Of a stretch of DNA of 32,026 bases, positions 1 to 8,107 are shown in pieces. The position numbers and the translations under genes were made by a program. Where the stretch lies: the NCBI GenBank assembly GCA_034370385.1, contig JAXMKZ010000053.1, positions 1-32,026 of the forward strand. The letters run 5' to 3'. Under the pieces are notes generated by a model. It worked only from the letters and a program-made list of their open reading frames with translations, searched no databases and was not told the origin of the DNA. This DNA comes from Coriobacteriia bacterium (GTDB lineage Bacteria > Actinomycetota > Coriobacteriia > Anaerosomatales > PHET01). Position 1 is the first letter of the stretch, and each line of letters opens with the position of its first letter.

Positions 1-32
1 GCCGACATCAGCACAGCGGTATCATCTTGCAT
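1..32 (-). CDS. 5' end of a gene running off the left edge
   Basis: Only the first ten codons are visible, starting at an ATG at 32 and reading MQDDTAVLMS. The start is supported by an AAAGGA ribosome site at 40-45, seven bases upstream, and by a promoter-like pair further upstream (72-100). Too little protein is visible to name a function. The gene is divergent from nothing in the window; the next gene to the right reads toward it on the same strand. Confidence 0.45.
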   Translation of the reverse strand, partial: MQDDTAVLMS

Positions 33-33
33 G

Positions 34-100
34 CGGGTTTCCTTTCTTCTCTGGGTCTTAGACACACCAAGAGTAGAAGGAAACCCGTTCTATTCCTCAA
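34..100 (-). promoter_or_regulatory. promoter with long inverted repeat before the left-edge gene
   Basis: On the minus strand a TTGAGG box (95-100) and a TCTACT box (72-77) are 17 bases apart. An 11-base inverted repeat is formed by CGGGTTTCCTT (34-44) and AAGGAAACCCG (77-87). One arm fills the promoter spacer and the other covers the ribosome site, as expected for a repressor operator. The GGTTTCC/GGAAACC core resembles the palindromes around the TetR gene near 25 kb, so the same or a related regulator could act here; that link is inference. Confidence 0.4.
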
Positions 101-150
101 GACGGTCCGGGGCTCCCGCCCCCCGAAACCTTACGCGCTCACCTTGATCG

Positions 151-372
151 TCAGCCGATGGACAGCTCGAGCCCGTACGCGAGCCCGAGGAGCCCGTGAA
201 ACGCTGCGAACGCGAGCAGGACCCATGCGCCCCGCTTGTGCACCTTGAGGTGAAGCGGTCCCTTGAACTTGATCTTGCGCATTCCTTGGAGAACCTGGAG
301 CCCCATCAGCACGAACAGCACCATCCCGCCGAACACGAGCGTTTCCGGCTTGACTATGAATCCGAAGATCAT
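151..372 (-). CDS. small two-helix membrane protein with paired histidines
   Basis: A 73-residue protein with two hydrophobic segments at about residues 12-30 and 48-66. The ATG at 372 is chosen because an AAAGGA box lies at 379-384, six bases away. A longer reading from a GTG at 462 (103 residues) has no ribosome site and would overlap the start of the divergent lipoprotein. H45 and H59 lie 14 residues apart in and beside the second helix, a spacing seen in small heme-b membrane proteins, so heme binding is possible but unproven. No named family is recognised. About 75 bases separate it from the divergent gene at 447, enough for two promoters. Confidence 0.6.
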   Translation of the reverse strand: MIFGFIVKPETLVFGGMVLFVLMGLQVLQGMRKIKFKGPLHLKVHKRGAWVLLAFAAFHGLLGLAYGLELSIG

Positions 373-446
373 CGCGGGTCCTTTCGCGAACCACAAGCCC
401 GACAGGAACGTCAATACAGGGTACAAGACGAGAGGAGGTGACGACC

Positions 447-1220
447 ATGAAGCGTTCCCCACGTGCAGTACGGCTCACGCTCGGCGCGGTGGTCCTCGGC
501 GCCATGGCTCTGGCTGCTGCCCTCGCAGCCTGCTCGGTGGCGCCGCCCGCCGAGCCACCCGGCATCGAGGGCGTCGTGACCGATGTCACCCAAGGCGAGG
601 GCGGTGCTCTCACGATCCTCGTCGAAGTCCCCGCGGACCTGGTCGGCTCTTCAGAGGCGTCCGAGTTCGTCTCAGACAAGGCGAGCGTCACCTTGGATGA
701 CGCGACCACGGTGCTCGACAGCTCGGGTGCGGCTACGAGCAGGGCAGCGCTCGAGAAGCCCAGCGCCATCGTGCGCGTGTGGTTCAAGGGTCCCGTCGCC
801 GAGAGCTATCCGGTGCAAGGCGTAGCCGAAGCCGTCCAGATTCTTGGAGAGTCCAGCGAGCAACCCGTCGATCAGAGTCCCCCACCAGCCGGTAGCGGGT
901 CCGAACTGCAGCTGACCGAATCGGACGCGGGCTCCTCGCGCACCATTGGGGTCGGCGACACGCTCAGCGTCACCCTCGCCGCCAATCCCACCACCGGCTA
1001 CACCTGGGCGCTCGACGGCGCACTGCCCACGACGCTCGAACAGGTCGGTGATCCGGCGTACACAGCCGAGTCTGACGCGCTGGGAGCGGGAGGTGCCGAG
1101 ACGTGGACGTTTCGCGCCGTCTCTGCAGGTGAGAGCGAGCTCAAGCTCAAGTACTGGCGCAGTTTCGAGCCGGACACCGCACCCGAACGGACCTTCGCCG
1201 TCTCGCTGCTCGTCCAGTAG
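447..1220 (+). CDS. lipoprotein with chagasin-type (I42) inhibitor domain
   Basis: A 257-residue secreted lipoprotein. A basic N-terminus and hydrophobic stretch end in a lipobox with cysteine 29 (LAAC). Residues about 40-133 form a small beta-rich domain beginning EGVVTDV that resembles the DUF3221 class. Residues about 150-257 match the chagasin/I42 family of cysteine-protease inhibitors: NPTTGY at 180-185, the GAGG..TWTF loop near 213-222, and the closing KYWRSFE segment. The start is the ATG at 447 rather than the GTG at 438, because GAGGAGGTG at 432-440 sits at good spacing and overlaps the GTG. It ends 13 bases from the convergent histidine kinase. The likely role is extracytoplasmic protease inhibition; the target is unknown. 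Confidence 0.85.
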   Translation: MKRSPRAVRLTLGAVVLGAMALAAALAACSVAPPAEPPGIEGVVTDVTQGEGGALTILVEVPADLVGSSEASEFVSDKASVTLDDATTVLDSSGAATSRAALEKPSAIVRVWFKGPVAESYPVQGVAEAVQILGESSEQPVDQSPPPAGSGSELQLTESDAGSSRTIGVGDTLSVTLAANPTTGYTWALDGALPTTLEQVGDPAYTAESDALGAGGAETWTFRAVSAGESELKLKYWRSFEPDTAPERTFAVSLLVQ

Positions 1221-1233
1221 CGCGGACCCGCGA

Positions 1234-2649
1234 CTAGGCCAGGGGAATCCGTATGGTGAATCGTGTGCCGCCGCCCGATCGTGGCTCGGCGAGGATTGCT
1301 CCCTTGTGGCGCTCGGCGATCTCCTTGGTGACCGCCAGGCCGATGCCGAGTCCCCCGGTCGAACGGGCGCGTGCATCGTCAGCACGCCAGAACCGGCTGA
1401 ACAGGTGCGACATGTCTTCTTCGCTGATGCCGATTCCGGTGTCTTCGACCTCGACGAGTGCGAAGCCAGCGTTCCGCTTCAATCGAACCGCGACCGAGCC
1501 GCCAGCCGGTGTGTAGCGTGCCGCGTTACTGAGCAGGTTGCTGAACGCCTGCCGCAGTCGATCGGCGTCGCCGACGACCGCGAACCCATGCGGCACCGAA
1601 GCGGACAGTTCCAGCTCCGAGGCCTCGAAGAGCGCTTCGTGCATTTCGACCGCAACGCTGAGCGGTTCGGCAAGATCGATGCGGCGCAGATCGAACGGCA
1701 GCGAACCGCGCTCGAGTCTGGTCAGCTCGAGGATCGCGTCGGCCAGACGACCGAGCCGCACCGTCTCGTCGCGGACGATGCCCAGCCGCTCCTCGTCGGC
1801 CGGCAAGACACCATCCTGCATCGCTTCCACGGTGGCCTGGATCGCCTGGAGCGGCGTGCGCAGCTCGTGCGCGACGTCGGCGGTCAGACGCTGCTCCAGC
1901 TCGCGGTCCGCCTCGATCGCGGCCGCCATCTCGTCGATTGTGCGGCCCAGCACCGCGATCTCATCCTCGCCGGTCATGTTCGTGCGCGCCGCGCGATCAC
2001 CCTGGCGCAGAGCGCGCGCGGTCGCGGTGATCCGCTCGATCGGCTGCACGAGTCGGCTCGCGTATCCCAGCCCCGCGATGGACGCAAGCGCGATGGCCAC
2101 CAGCGCGGCGATACCCAGCGCTCGCACGGACGCGTCGCGGAACTGCGCGTCGCGCTCGGTCAGCACCGCCCCGGGCCCGAACGCCCACACCCGCACGGAA
2201 CCGACCTGCTGGCCCTCCACGACGATGGGTGCGGTCACCACGGGTCCTTCGGGCTGAAGAACCGTCTGCTGCTGGTCCTGCCCGGTCTGTTCCTGTCCCA
2301 CGGAGGTCGTGTCGTCGTAGATCAGGTTGCCCGCGTCGTCGAGAATCTGCACGGCGATGCCTCGCATGGGCCCAAAACGCGGAATCGTGGACAGCGTCTG
2401 AATCGTCCATCCGCCATACAGCGGGTACGCCTCGACGGCGACCTGCGCCACACCGTCCGCAACCCGCTGCAGGTTGTCACGCAGGTACCGATCGAACTCG
2501 ACGTTCCACGAGGCCGAGATCAGCACCGCGGCCAGCAGCGCCGTCAAGGCGGCGACGGCGGCGAAGGCGATGGCGAGCCGTCGCGAGAACGTACCGTGAC
2601 CCCGCTGCACCGCAGGAGCGAGTGCGATCGAGGGCTCCTGCTCAGTCAT
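1234..2649 (-). CDS. membrane sensor histidine kinase
   Basis: A 471-residue kinase, the sensor half of a two-component pair with the response regulator just upstream. Helix 1 is near residues 24-46, an extracytoplasmic sensor region spans about 50-172, helix 2 lies near 177-197, and a HAMP linker follows (PIERI at 203-207). The phosphoacceptor is H261 in AHELRTP, the N box includes N375, and the ATP-lid glycine motifs are DTGIG (403-407) and GGLGIGL (432-438). All catalytic motifs are intact. The ATG at 2649 overlaps the response-regulator stop by 8 bases, showing translational coupling; longer in-frame readings lie inside that gene and are rejected. The signal sensed cannot be read from the sequence. 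Confidence 0.93.
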   Translation of the reverse strand: MTEQEPSIALAPAVQRGHGTFSRRLAIAFAAVAALTALLAAVLISASWNVEFDRYLRDNLQRVADGVAQVAVEAYPLYGGWTIQTLSTIPRFGPMRGIAVQILDDAGNLIYDDTTSVGQEQTGQDQQQTVLQPEGPVVTAPIVVEGQQVGSVRVWAFGPGAVLTERDAQFRDASVRALGIAALVAIALASIAGLGYASRLVQPIERITATARALRQGDRAARTNMTGEDEIAVLGRTIDEMAAAIEADRELEQRLTADVAHELRTPLQAIQATVEAMQDGVLPADEERLGIVRDETVRLGRLADAILELTRLERGSLPFDLRRIDLAEPLSVAVEMHEALFEASELELSASVPHGFAVVGDADRLRQAFSNLLSNAARYTPAGGSVAVRLKRNAGFALVEVEDTGIGISEEDMSHLFSRFWRADDARARSTGGLGIGLAVTKEIAERHKGAILAEPRSGGGTRFTIRIPLA

Positions 2650-3352
2650 CGTCGGACTTGGGTGCCTCGAAACGATATCCGACACCGTGGACCGTATAGA
2701 TGAACGTGGGCTCCTTCGGGTCATCGTCGAGCTTCGCACGCAGGTTCTTGACGTGCGAATCGATGGTGCGCTCGTAACCCTCGAAGTCATACCCGAGGAC
2801 CTTCTCCACCAGCTCCATACGCGAGTACACCCGACCCGGATAGCGCGACAGCGTCAAGAGCAGCTTGAACTCGCTGGCGGTCAGGTCGAGTTCGTTCTCG
2901 TCGAGGAAGGCCTTGTGACCGGCGACGTCGATCTCGAGCGAGCCGAACACCAGACGGTCGCGCTGCGGCTCCTCGGTGACCTTGGCGCGCCGCATCAGCG
3001 CACGCACGCGGGCCACCAGCTCGCGCGGCGAGAACGGCTTGACGAGGTAGTCATCCGCCCCGAGTTCCAGCCCGCGCACGCGATCTTCGAGTTCGCCCTT
3101 GGCCGTGAGCATGATGATGGGAACGTCCGAGGCATCACGGATCACGCGGCACACCTGCTCGCCGGACACTCTCGGCAGCATGAGGTCGAGGACGACCAGA
3201 TCGAAACGCTGCTTCGAGAACTGCTCGAGCGCGATCTGGCCGTCGGCCGCCGCGGTGACCCAGTAGCCTTCACGCTCGAGATACGCTGACACGGCTTCGC
3301 GAATCGTCTTCTCGTCTTCGACGAAGAGTATTCGACGGGGCTCGGTGACCAT
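2642..3352 (-). CDS. OmpR/PhoB-family response regulator
   Basis: A 236-residue DNA-binding response regulator. The receiver domain occupies about residues 6-120, with phosphoacceptor D56 in VVLDLMLP, acidic-pocket residues near VEDE and the conserved K105 in LVKPFSP. The winged-helix output domain (about 135-228) ends in the typical VHGVGYRFE signature. The ATG at 3352 follows AGGAGGT at 5-base spacing; longer readings extend into a non-coding leader. It is the first gene of a two-gene operon with the histidine kinase. The neighbouring mscL, transcribed the same way about 150 bases upstream, hints at an envelope-related job but does not prove it. Confidence 0.93.
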   Translation of the reverse strand: MVTEPRRILFVEDEKTIREAVSAYLEREGYWVTAAADGQIALEQFSKQRFDLVVLDLMLPRVSGEQVCRVIRDASDVPIIMLTAKGELEDRVRGLELGADDYLVKPFSPRELVARVRALMRRAKVTEEPQRDRLVFGSLEIDVAGHKAFLDENELDLTASEFKLLLTLSRYPGRVYSRMELVEKVLGYDFEGYERTIDSHVKNLRAKLDDDPKEPTFIYTVHGVGYRFEAPKSDDD

Positions 3353-3501
3353 TCCGACCTCCTGGACGCGCGTTTCGGCAGGTGAGTGTGCTCGACATGG
3401 AGTGTATGCCCCCGGCGCGGCGCGGCAGCACCCGTCCACCGAATCTACACCCTGCCCCCGCAGGAGGCGCACGGAACCCCGACCGATCTGCGGGCATCTC
3501 G

Positions 3502-3888
3502 TCAGACAGGCACCAGCTCTGACGTACACGCCGGGCACCGTGTGGCGTCGTTGGAGATCTCGGTCGTGCAGTACGGGCACGCGTGCGTCGTCGGGTCGGG
3601 TTCGCGGTTCAGACGTGCTATGAACTTGACCACGACGAAGAGCGCTACGGCCACCGCCAGAAAGTTGATGACTGCACCGACGACCGAGCCCCAAGCGAAC
3701 GTGACTCCCGCGATCGTCACCATCTGCTCGTTGAGGTTGATGCCTCCGAGCAAGACACCGATGAGCGGGTTGAGAATCCCCTCCACCACCGACGTGACGA
3801 TGGCGTTGAAAGCCACGCCCATGACCACGCCTACCGCGAGCACGATGGCATTGCCCTTCAGCGCGAAATCTCGGAACTCCTGAAACAT
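3502..3888 (-). CDS. mscL: large-conductance mechanosensitive channel with zinc-ribbon tail
   Basis: A 128-residue MscL, the channel that opens under membrane tension to release solutes during osmotic downshock. The N-terminal amphipathic helix FQEFRDFALKGN, the pore helix (about residues 14-45, VLAVGVVMGVAFNAIV) and the second helix (about 65-90) are all present and of normal length. After the second helix the protein continues with CPYC...CPAC, two CxxC pairs spaced like a rubredoxin-type zinc ribbon, in place of the usual charged C-terminal helix bundle. GAGGGGAGGGG precedes the ATG. The ribbon may organise the cytoplasmic end of the pentamer or bind a partner; that is inference. Confidence 0.93.
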   Translation of the reverse strand: MFQEFRDFALKGNAIVLAVGVVMGVAFNAIVTSVVEGILNPLIGVLLGGINLNEQMVTIAGVTFAWGSVVGAVINFLAVAVALFVVVKFIARLNREPDPTTHACPYCTTEISNDATRCPACTSELVPV

Positions 3889-3945
3889 CGCCCCTCCCCT
3901 CGATCGTCACCCGTTACGAATCGGTCGCGACCGTACCGCAGCCGG

Positions 3946-4389
3946 CTAGCGGTTGAATACCGCAAGCTGCGAAAGGGCCACGAACACGGCCACGATGGTC
4001 GCCCACAGCATTCCCGTGACAAGGCCACCGATGCCGATGGAGACCGCGGCCACAGCCCCGACCGTGCCCCCGCGATGGCCCCCCGAAGCGCGCCGCACCG
4101 CTTCGGCGGTCAGCGATCCCCACAGGATGCCGACGATGAAGGGGAACCAACCCGAGCCGAAGAACGCCACCACGAACGCGCCGCCGACCCCGACGACCAC
4201 GCCGGCGATGATGGCGAACGCGAGCTGTCTGGGCTTCACGTAGCGCAGCTGTCCCGGAGCGGCTTTGGCATGCTCGGGGCACTTGTAGCCGACCGGCGTC
4301 AGCACCATCTCCTTGGGGCAAATGGGCTTGCCGCACTCGGTGCATGACAGTTCGGTCTCGACATCCGGGTGATAGGAACAACGTGCCAT
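3946..4389 (-). CDS. zinc-finger membrane protein (B-box-like N-terminus)
   Basis: A 147-residue protein. The N-terminal segment carries CSYH, CTEC, ICPKEM and CPEH spaced as in the cysteine/histidine-rich B-box-like zinc fingers found in bacterial membrane proteins (C4, H7, then CxxC and CxxH pairs). Three to four hydrophobic helices rich in Gly and Val follow and fill the remainder. The ATG at 4389 has AAAGGAGTGA upstream; the in-frame GTG at 4401 falls inside that ribosome site, so it is not the start. The gene lies upstream of mscL on the same strand with a 57-base gap, so the two may be co-transcribed. Both pair a zinc module with a membrane module. Function unknown. Confidence 0.75.
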   Translation of the reverse strand: MARCSYHPDVETELSCTECGKPICPKEMVLTPVGYKCPEHAKAAPGQLRYVKPRQLAFAIIAGVVVGVGGAFVVAFFGSGWFPFIVGILWGSLTAEAVRRASGGHRGGTVGAVAAVSIGIGGLVTGMLWATIVAVFVALSQLAVFNR

Positions 4390-4450
4390 AGCGCTGCTCA
4401 CTCCTTTGCGGTGGGACCTTGTGCGGTGATGGTACCGCTACACTCGTGCC

Positions 4451-5512
4451 ATGGGGAATTCGGAGAACATCTCACCACGGCGTCAGCGCGTGCTCGCCTA
4501 CGACGCCCTGAGGGCATTCTCGATCCTCAGCGTCGTGGCGATTCACTGCTTCATGCCGCTGCGATCGGTGCTTCCCGATACCTCGCTGCAGCTGATAATC
4601 GACGACCTGCTCCACTATGCGGTCCCGGTCTTTGTCTTCATCTCAGGAGCACTCGTCTGGGGTCGCCCCCTGCGCACGACCTACATGCGGTTCCTCTTCG
4701 AGCGTCTTCGGTGGGTCGGGCTGCCGTACCTGGCCTGGGCTCTCGCCTACCTTGCGCTCCTTCTGCTCACCACAGACGCCCTGGGCTCAACACTGCTTCG
4801 TGCCCCCTGGCTACTGCTGACCGGACACGTCTGGTACCACCTGTACTTCATCCCGATGCTCCTCGGCTTCTACCTCATGACCCCGGTCGCCGTGCGCCTC
4901 ATCCATCGATGGCCGTCCGCGACGCTCGTGATGGTCTACGCCGTCAGAATCGAACTGTGGCCGACCGCCTCAGCGTGGCTGCGCGTGAACGCGCCTGAGC
5001 TGGCGTGGTCGTACGCGACCCATCTCGCGACCCACCTGCCCCACATGGTGCTCGGCGCCTGGTTCGCGCTCATGCTGCCAAAGATCCCGCAGCGCGTCAT
5101 CGGGGCATGGTTGGCGCCGCTGGGGCTGGGCACCGCGATCCTGCTCGCTCGGATCCTGGGAGTCGTGCCCCGCGCGCACAGTCCGGCGGCGTACGCGTTG
5201 GGCATGGCCGCCACCGTGTTGGGCATGGCGTTCGCCGCCTACTCACTTGAGCCGCGCTTTGACCGCTTCGAGCGCGTCGTGGTCGCGGGGGCCGCACTGT
5301 CGTTCGGCGTCTACTTCGTTCATCCGATGTGGCTGCTGGCGCTCGAGCGCGGAGTGAGCGCCGCAAGCGCCGAGTCGCTCTGGATGCGCTGGTGGGCCGT
5401 GCCCGTGGCGTGGGCGCTTGTCTCGGCGGCGAGCTATGCAACCGCGTGGCTTCTCGCCCGCAGTGGCCGAACCGCATGGCTCGTGGGGGTCAAGGCGGGT
5501 ACCGGCGGCTAG
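4451..5512 (+). CDS. acyltransferase family 3 membrane protein
   Basis: A 353-residue polytopic membrane protein of the acyltransferase-3 (OafA/YiaH-like) family, which moves acetyl or other acyl groups onto surface sugars or lipids. The opening YDALRAFSILSVVAIHCF carries the family's early arginine and histidine, followed by VFVFISGALVW and WYHLYFIPMLLGFYL, all typical. About ten hydrophobic helices are spread to the C-terminus. No ribosome site precedes the ATG. A TACACT box at 4439-4444 ends only six bases before it, so the transcript could be leaderless. It is divergent from the zinc-finger membrane gene. The acceptor substrate is unknown. Confidence 0.85.
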   Translation: MGNSENISPRRQRVLAYDALRAFSILSVVAIHCFMPLRSVLPDTSLQLIIDDLLHYAVPVFVFISGALVWGRPLRTTYMRFLFERLRWVGLPYLAWALAYLALLLLTTDALGSTLLRAPWLLLTGHVWYHLYFIPMLLGFYLMTPVAVRLIHRWPSATLVMVYAVRIELWPTASAWLRVNAPELAWSYATHLATHLPHMVLGAWFALMLPKIPQRVIGAWLAPLGLGTAILLARILGVVPRAHSPAAYALGMAATVLGMAFAAYSLEPRFDRFERVVVAGAALSFGVYFVHPMWLLALERGVSAASAESLWMRWWAVPVAWALVSAASYATAWLLARSGRTAWLVGVKAGTGG

Positions 5513-5566
5513 CGCGAGGCCTTCGGGGCGGGTACGATGCCGCAACCATAGATTAAGGGGTGCACC

Positions 5567-6145
5567 ATGCCGCACGACCACGTGACCGCACTGAGGCTTC
5601 TTGCTGAGGGCAACCGTCGCTTCTCTGAGGGCCAGGGTCGGGCCGGATGGACCGCCGAGCAGCGTGCGGCGTCGCTTGAGGGACAGCAGCCGTGGGCAGC
5701 GATCGTCGGATGCTCCGATTCACGCGTGCCGGTCGAGGCGGTTTTCGACGCCGGCCCCGGCGAGCTCTTTGTGGTGCGAACCGCAGGACACGTGCTCGCC
5801 CAAGCAAGCTTGGCGTCGCTCAGGTTCGCTGTCGAGAATCTGGGCGTCCGCACCGTCGTCGTGCTGGGCCACGAAGACTGCGGGGCCGTGAAGGCGACGC
5901 TCGCGGGCGGCGCGCCGGAGTGGCTCAGCCCCATCACGCGGCACATCCGCGTGGAAGGCCTCGACCCGGCGAAGGCGCCCGCTGATGCCGACGACCCGAT
6001 GCTGGCTGTCGCGGTCGATGAACACGTCCGCGACACCGTTGACGAGCTGGTCGCATTCTTCGCTGAAGCCGACCTCGGGTTCGACACGCCCCACGTCAGC
6101 GGCGGCGCCTACAAGCTCGCAAGCGGCGAGGTCCAGTGGCTGTAG
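5567..6145 (+). CDS. beta-class carbonic anhydrase
   Basis: A 192-residue enzyme interconverting CO2 and bicarbonate. The zinc ligands and catalytic dyad of the beta class are all visible: C49, D51 and R53 in the CSDSR motif, then H102 and C105 in GHEDCGAV. The segment ELFVVRTAGHV between them is also typical. AAGGGGTG lies just upstream of the ATG. It is a single gene, with the preceding acyltransferase ending 54 bases upstream and the lipoprotein after it convergent at 13 bases. A role in supplying bicarbonate to carboxylases is likely from the family. The C-terminal stretch (about 145-192) is normal for prokaryotic members. Confidence 0.93.
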   Translation: MPHDHVTALRLLAEGNRRFSEGQGRAGWTAEQRAASLEGQQPWAAIVGCSDSRVPVEAVFDAGPGELFVVRTAGHVLAQASLASLRFAVENLGVRTVVVLGHEDCGAVKATLAGGAPEWLSPITRHIRVEGLDPAKAPADADDPMLAVAVDEHVRDTVDELVAFFAEADLGFDTPHVSGGAYKLASGEVQWL

Positions 6146-6158
6146 GCGTTTCGCGCCC

Positions 6159-6872
6159 CTACTGAGGCGGCTCGGGCGCAACCACCTCGCCGGTCAGCGC
6201 GTCCATGCGTGACGAGACGTACTCCGCACTCGACGTGTAGAAGAGCGAGTAGCTCCAGTACGGCCCGGTCGCGTCGATCACGCTGTGATTGAGCGCGAGG
6301 CGCGGGTCCTTCGTCTTGGCGAGATCGTAGCGAGTCGCGAGATCGGCCTTGCCGCGGGTCACGGCATCGTCGCTGTCGATCACGTCGTACGGCATCGGCT
6401 TCGAGTATTCGCCGACGAACGACTTCACGCCCTCGCCGGTGACCTCCTTCTGTTCCGTCACCTTGCCCCACGCGTCGACGTCCATGAGCAAGACGACATC
6501 GGCGTCGGGCTTGTCGATAAAGGTGAGTCGCCACGTGCTGGGGACTCCGTCGTCGTTGACCATGTCGCCCACCGCGCTCGTGAGGTAGGCGCCTTCGCGC
6601 CACGCCTGAGCAGGAGGCAGCGCACGGCGCCAGATCTCGCGGAATGTGTAGGTTGCCGGTCCGCCTCCGCCTTCGGCGATCTCGCGTCCCGGTGGAATCT
6701 CCTCACCTGCGCCCGACGCCGCCTCGGTCGGAGCCGGTGGCGCGGTGGTCGGCTCGGACTCACCACCACCCGAAGCAGGATCGCCCCCCGAGGCGCACCC
6801 GAGCGGCGCCCACGCGACTGCGGTCAGCAAGAGAACAAGCACCACCCAACGCCACAACGGTTTCGCCGCCAT
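6159..6872 (-). CDS. lipoprotein of unknown function
   Basis: A 237-residue lipoprotein. A twenty-residue hydrophobic signal ends in LGC, followed by a low-complexity Gly/Ser/Pro/Thr/Glu-rich linker to about residue 70. The mature domain (about 72-237) begins TYTFREIWRR and ends YVSSRMDALTGEVV, a PepSY-like closing strand; no catalytic motif is visible. The ATG at 6872 has AAGGGGG upstream, and a TATATT box on the minus strand (6902-6907) is a plausible -10 element. A short hairpin (CGTCG/CGACG, 6888-6901) lies in the leader. It follows the parvulin gene by 112 bases on the same strand. An extracytoplasmic binding or folding role is possible but not shown. Confidence 0.75.
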   Translation of the reverse strand: MAAKPLWRWVVLVLLLTAVAWAPLGCASGGDPASGGGESEPTTAPPAPTEAASGAGEEIPPGREIAEGGGGPATYTFREIWRRALPPAQAWREGAYLTSAVGDMVNDDGVPSTWRLTFIDKPDADVVLLMDVDAWGKVTEQKEVTGEGVKSFVGEYSKPMPYDVIDSDDAVTRGKADLATRYDLAKTKDPRLALNHSVIDATGPYWSYSLFYTSSAEYVSSRMDALTGEVVAPEPPQ

Positions 6873-6984
6873 GACATCGCCCCCCTTCGTCGAGCACGAC
6901 GAATATACCCAGCGCGCAGGATTCGCGCGTTGCGGTGGGGCTGCGAACAGCGCCTGACTCAGGGGTGGGCCGAGCGGACGAGAA

Positions 6985-7266
6985 CTAGTCCTCGCGCTTG
7001 GTGACCTCGATGAGGTGGTAGCCGAACTGCGTCTGCACGGGACCATGAACGACTCCGACGGCGTCGTTGAAGCAGACGTCGTTGAACTCCTTGACCATCT
7101 GGCCGGGCATGAACTCGCCCAGGTCGCCACCGCGGGCTCCGGACGGGCACTTCGAGTTCTCGCGGGCGACATCGGCGAAGTCGGCTCCACCGGCGATCTT
7201 CTGCTTGAGGTCGTTGGCCTCCTCCTCGGTCACGACGAGGATGTGGCGGGCTTGTGCGCGGGGCAT
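6985..7266 (-). CDS. single-domain parvulin-type peptidyl-prolyl isomerase
   Basis: A 93-residue protein consisting of one PpiC/parvulin rotamase domain, which speeds cis-trans isomerisation of proline peptide bonds. The conserved opening ARHILV, the FADVARENSKCPS segment, GGDLGEFMPGQM and the closing TQFGYHLIEV are all in order. There is no signal peptide, so it is cytoplasmic. The start has a strong AAAGGAG site. A TACTAT box at 7307-7312 on the minus strand is a candidate -10. The size matches E. coli PpiC. It may be read through into the lipoprotein gene downstream. Confidence 0.92.
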   Translation of the reverse strand: MPRAQARHILVVTEEEANDLKQKIAGGADFADVARENSKCPSGARGGDLGEFMPGQMVKEFNDVCFNDAVGVVHGPVQTQFGYHLIEVTKRED

Positions 7267-7432
7267 AGGTGCTCCTTTCGAGCGGATGCAACTGATTCTC
7301 GCCGCTATAGTACGCGAACGCGATGACCTCGTGACAGCGGGAAAGTGCCCCGCGTGACTACCGATTGCAGCGTACCCCTGCTACCGTTGCGTGGGCACTG
7401 CTTCTTCGCACGAAACGTCGGAAGGGCACCAC

Positions 7433-7969
7433 ATGAGAACGGACGTCGTCTTCACGCTCACCGGGCCCGACCGCGTCGGTCTTGTCGAAGAGGTCACCGG
7501 CTCCATGCTCGGCTTGGGCGCAAACGTCGGCGGCAGCCGTATGGCGCGTCTGGGCGGCGCCTTCGCAATCCTCATGCAGGTGTCGTTGCCGGTCGAAGCG
7601 CTCGTCGACCTCGATGCGGCGTTCGCTCCGCTCACTGCTGCCGGCTATGCGATCACGACGAGCGCCGACACGGCGCAAGCCTCAGGGGAGGTGCCTGGCC
7701 ACGTCGGCACCTCCTACCGCATCGAGGTCTCGGGAGCGGACCACGAGGGGATCGTTCACGACATCGCCGCGGGCCTCGCGGCTGCAGGCATCAACATCGA
7801 GTCGATGGAGACCCGTATCGTGGCAGCGCCTATCAGCGGCGCACCACTGTTCGAGATGACCGCACTCGTGTCCGTGCCGACCGACGTCGATGGAACGGGC
7901 TGGATCGCCACGCTCACCGAGGCGGCGGCGCGCGCGAACGTCGACGTCGAGGTCTCGCCGGGCGCGTAG
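7433..7969 (+). CDS. double-ACT-domain protein, GcvR-like
   Basis: A 178-residue protein of two tandem ACT domains. The first begins VVFTLTGPDRVGLVEEVT (about residues 4-80). The second begins YRIEVSGADHEGIVHDIA (about 93-175) and includes NIESMETR. This layout is that of GcvR-type regulators and related amino-acid-sensing proteins, which usually bind amino acids and modulate a partner. The ATG at 7433 is chosen because GAAGGG lies seven bases upstream; the longer reading from 7391 lacks a site. No glycine-cleavage genes are nearby, so the regulated pathway is unknown. It ends 138 bases before the acyl-CoA ligase gene on the same strand. Confidence 0.85.
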   Translation: MRTDVVFTLTGPDRVGLVEEVTGSMLGLGANVGGSRMARLGGAFAILMQVSLPVEALVDLDAAFAPLTAAGYAITTSADTAQASGEVPGHVGTSYRIEVSGADHEGIVHDIAAGLAAAGINIESMETRIVAAPISGAPLFEMTALVSVPTDVDGTGWIATLTEAAARANVDVEVSPGA

Positions 7970-7988
7970 CTACCGCCTGCGCCCGTCT

Positions 7989-8013
7989 CGCCCGCACCGC
8001 TCGCAGGCGGGCG
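7989..8013 (+). terminator. GC hairpin after the ACT gene
   Basis: A perfect 7-bp stem (CGCCCGC at 7989-7995, GCGGGCG at 8007-8013) with an 11-base loop follows the ACT gene by about 20 bases. No T run follows, so it is at best a weak or factor-assisted terminator. Confidence 0.3.
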
Positions 8014-8107
8014 GACGCCGCTCACGGACGACCCCCTCGGCGAAGCGCGACTATCCGTGCATAGTCGGCTTCAACCATGCGCTATCGAGGGAACCGGGGA
8101 GCCTGTC

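Noticed and set aside
438-446. GTG start for the I42 lipoprotein
   Set aside because: The codon lies inside the GGAGGTG ribosome site that serves the ATG at 447.
946-2703. Long plus-strand frame of 585 codons opposite the kinase
   Set aside because: It is antisense to the intact histidine kinase, has arginine-rich low-quality sequence and matches no family; such frames are common in GC-rich DNA.
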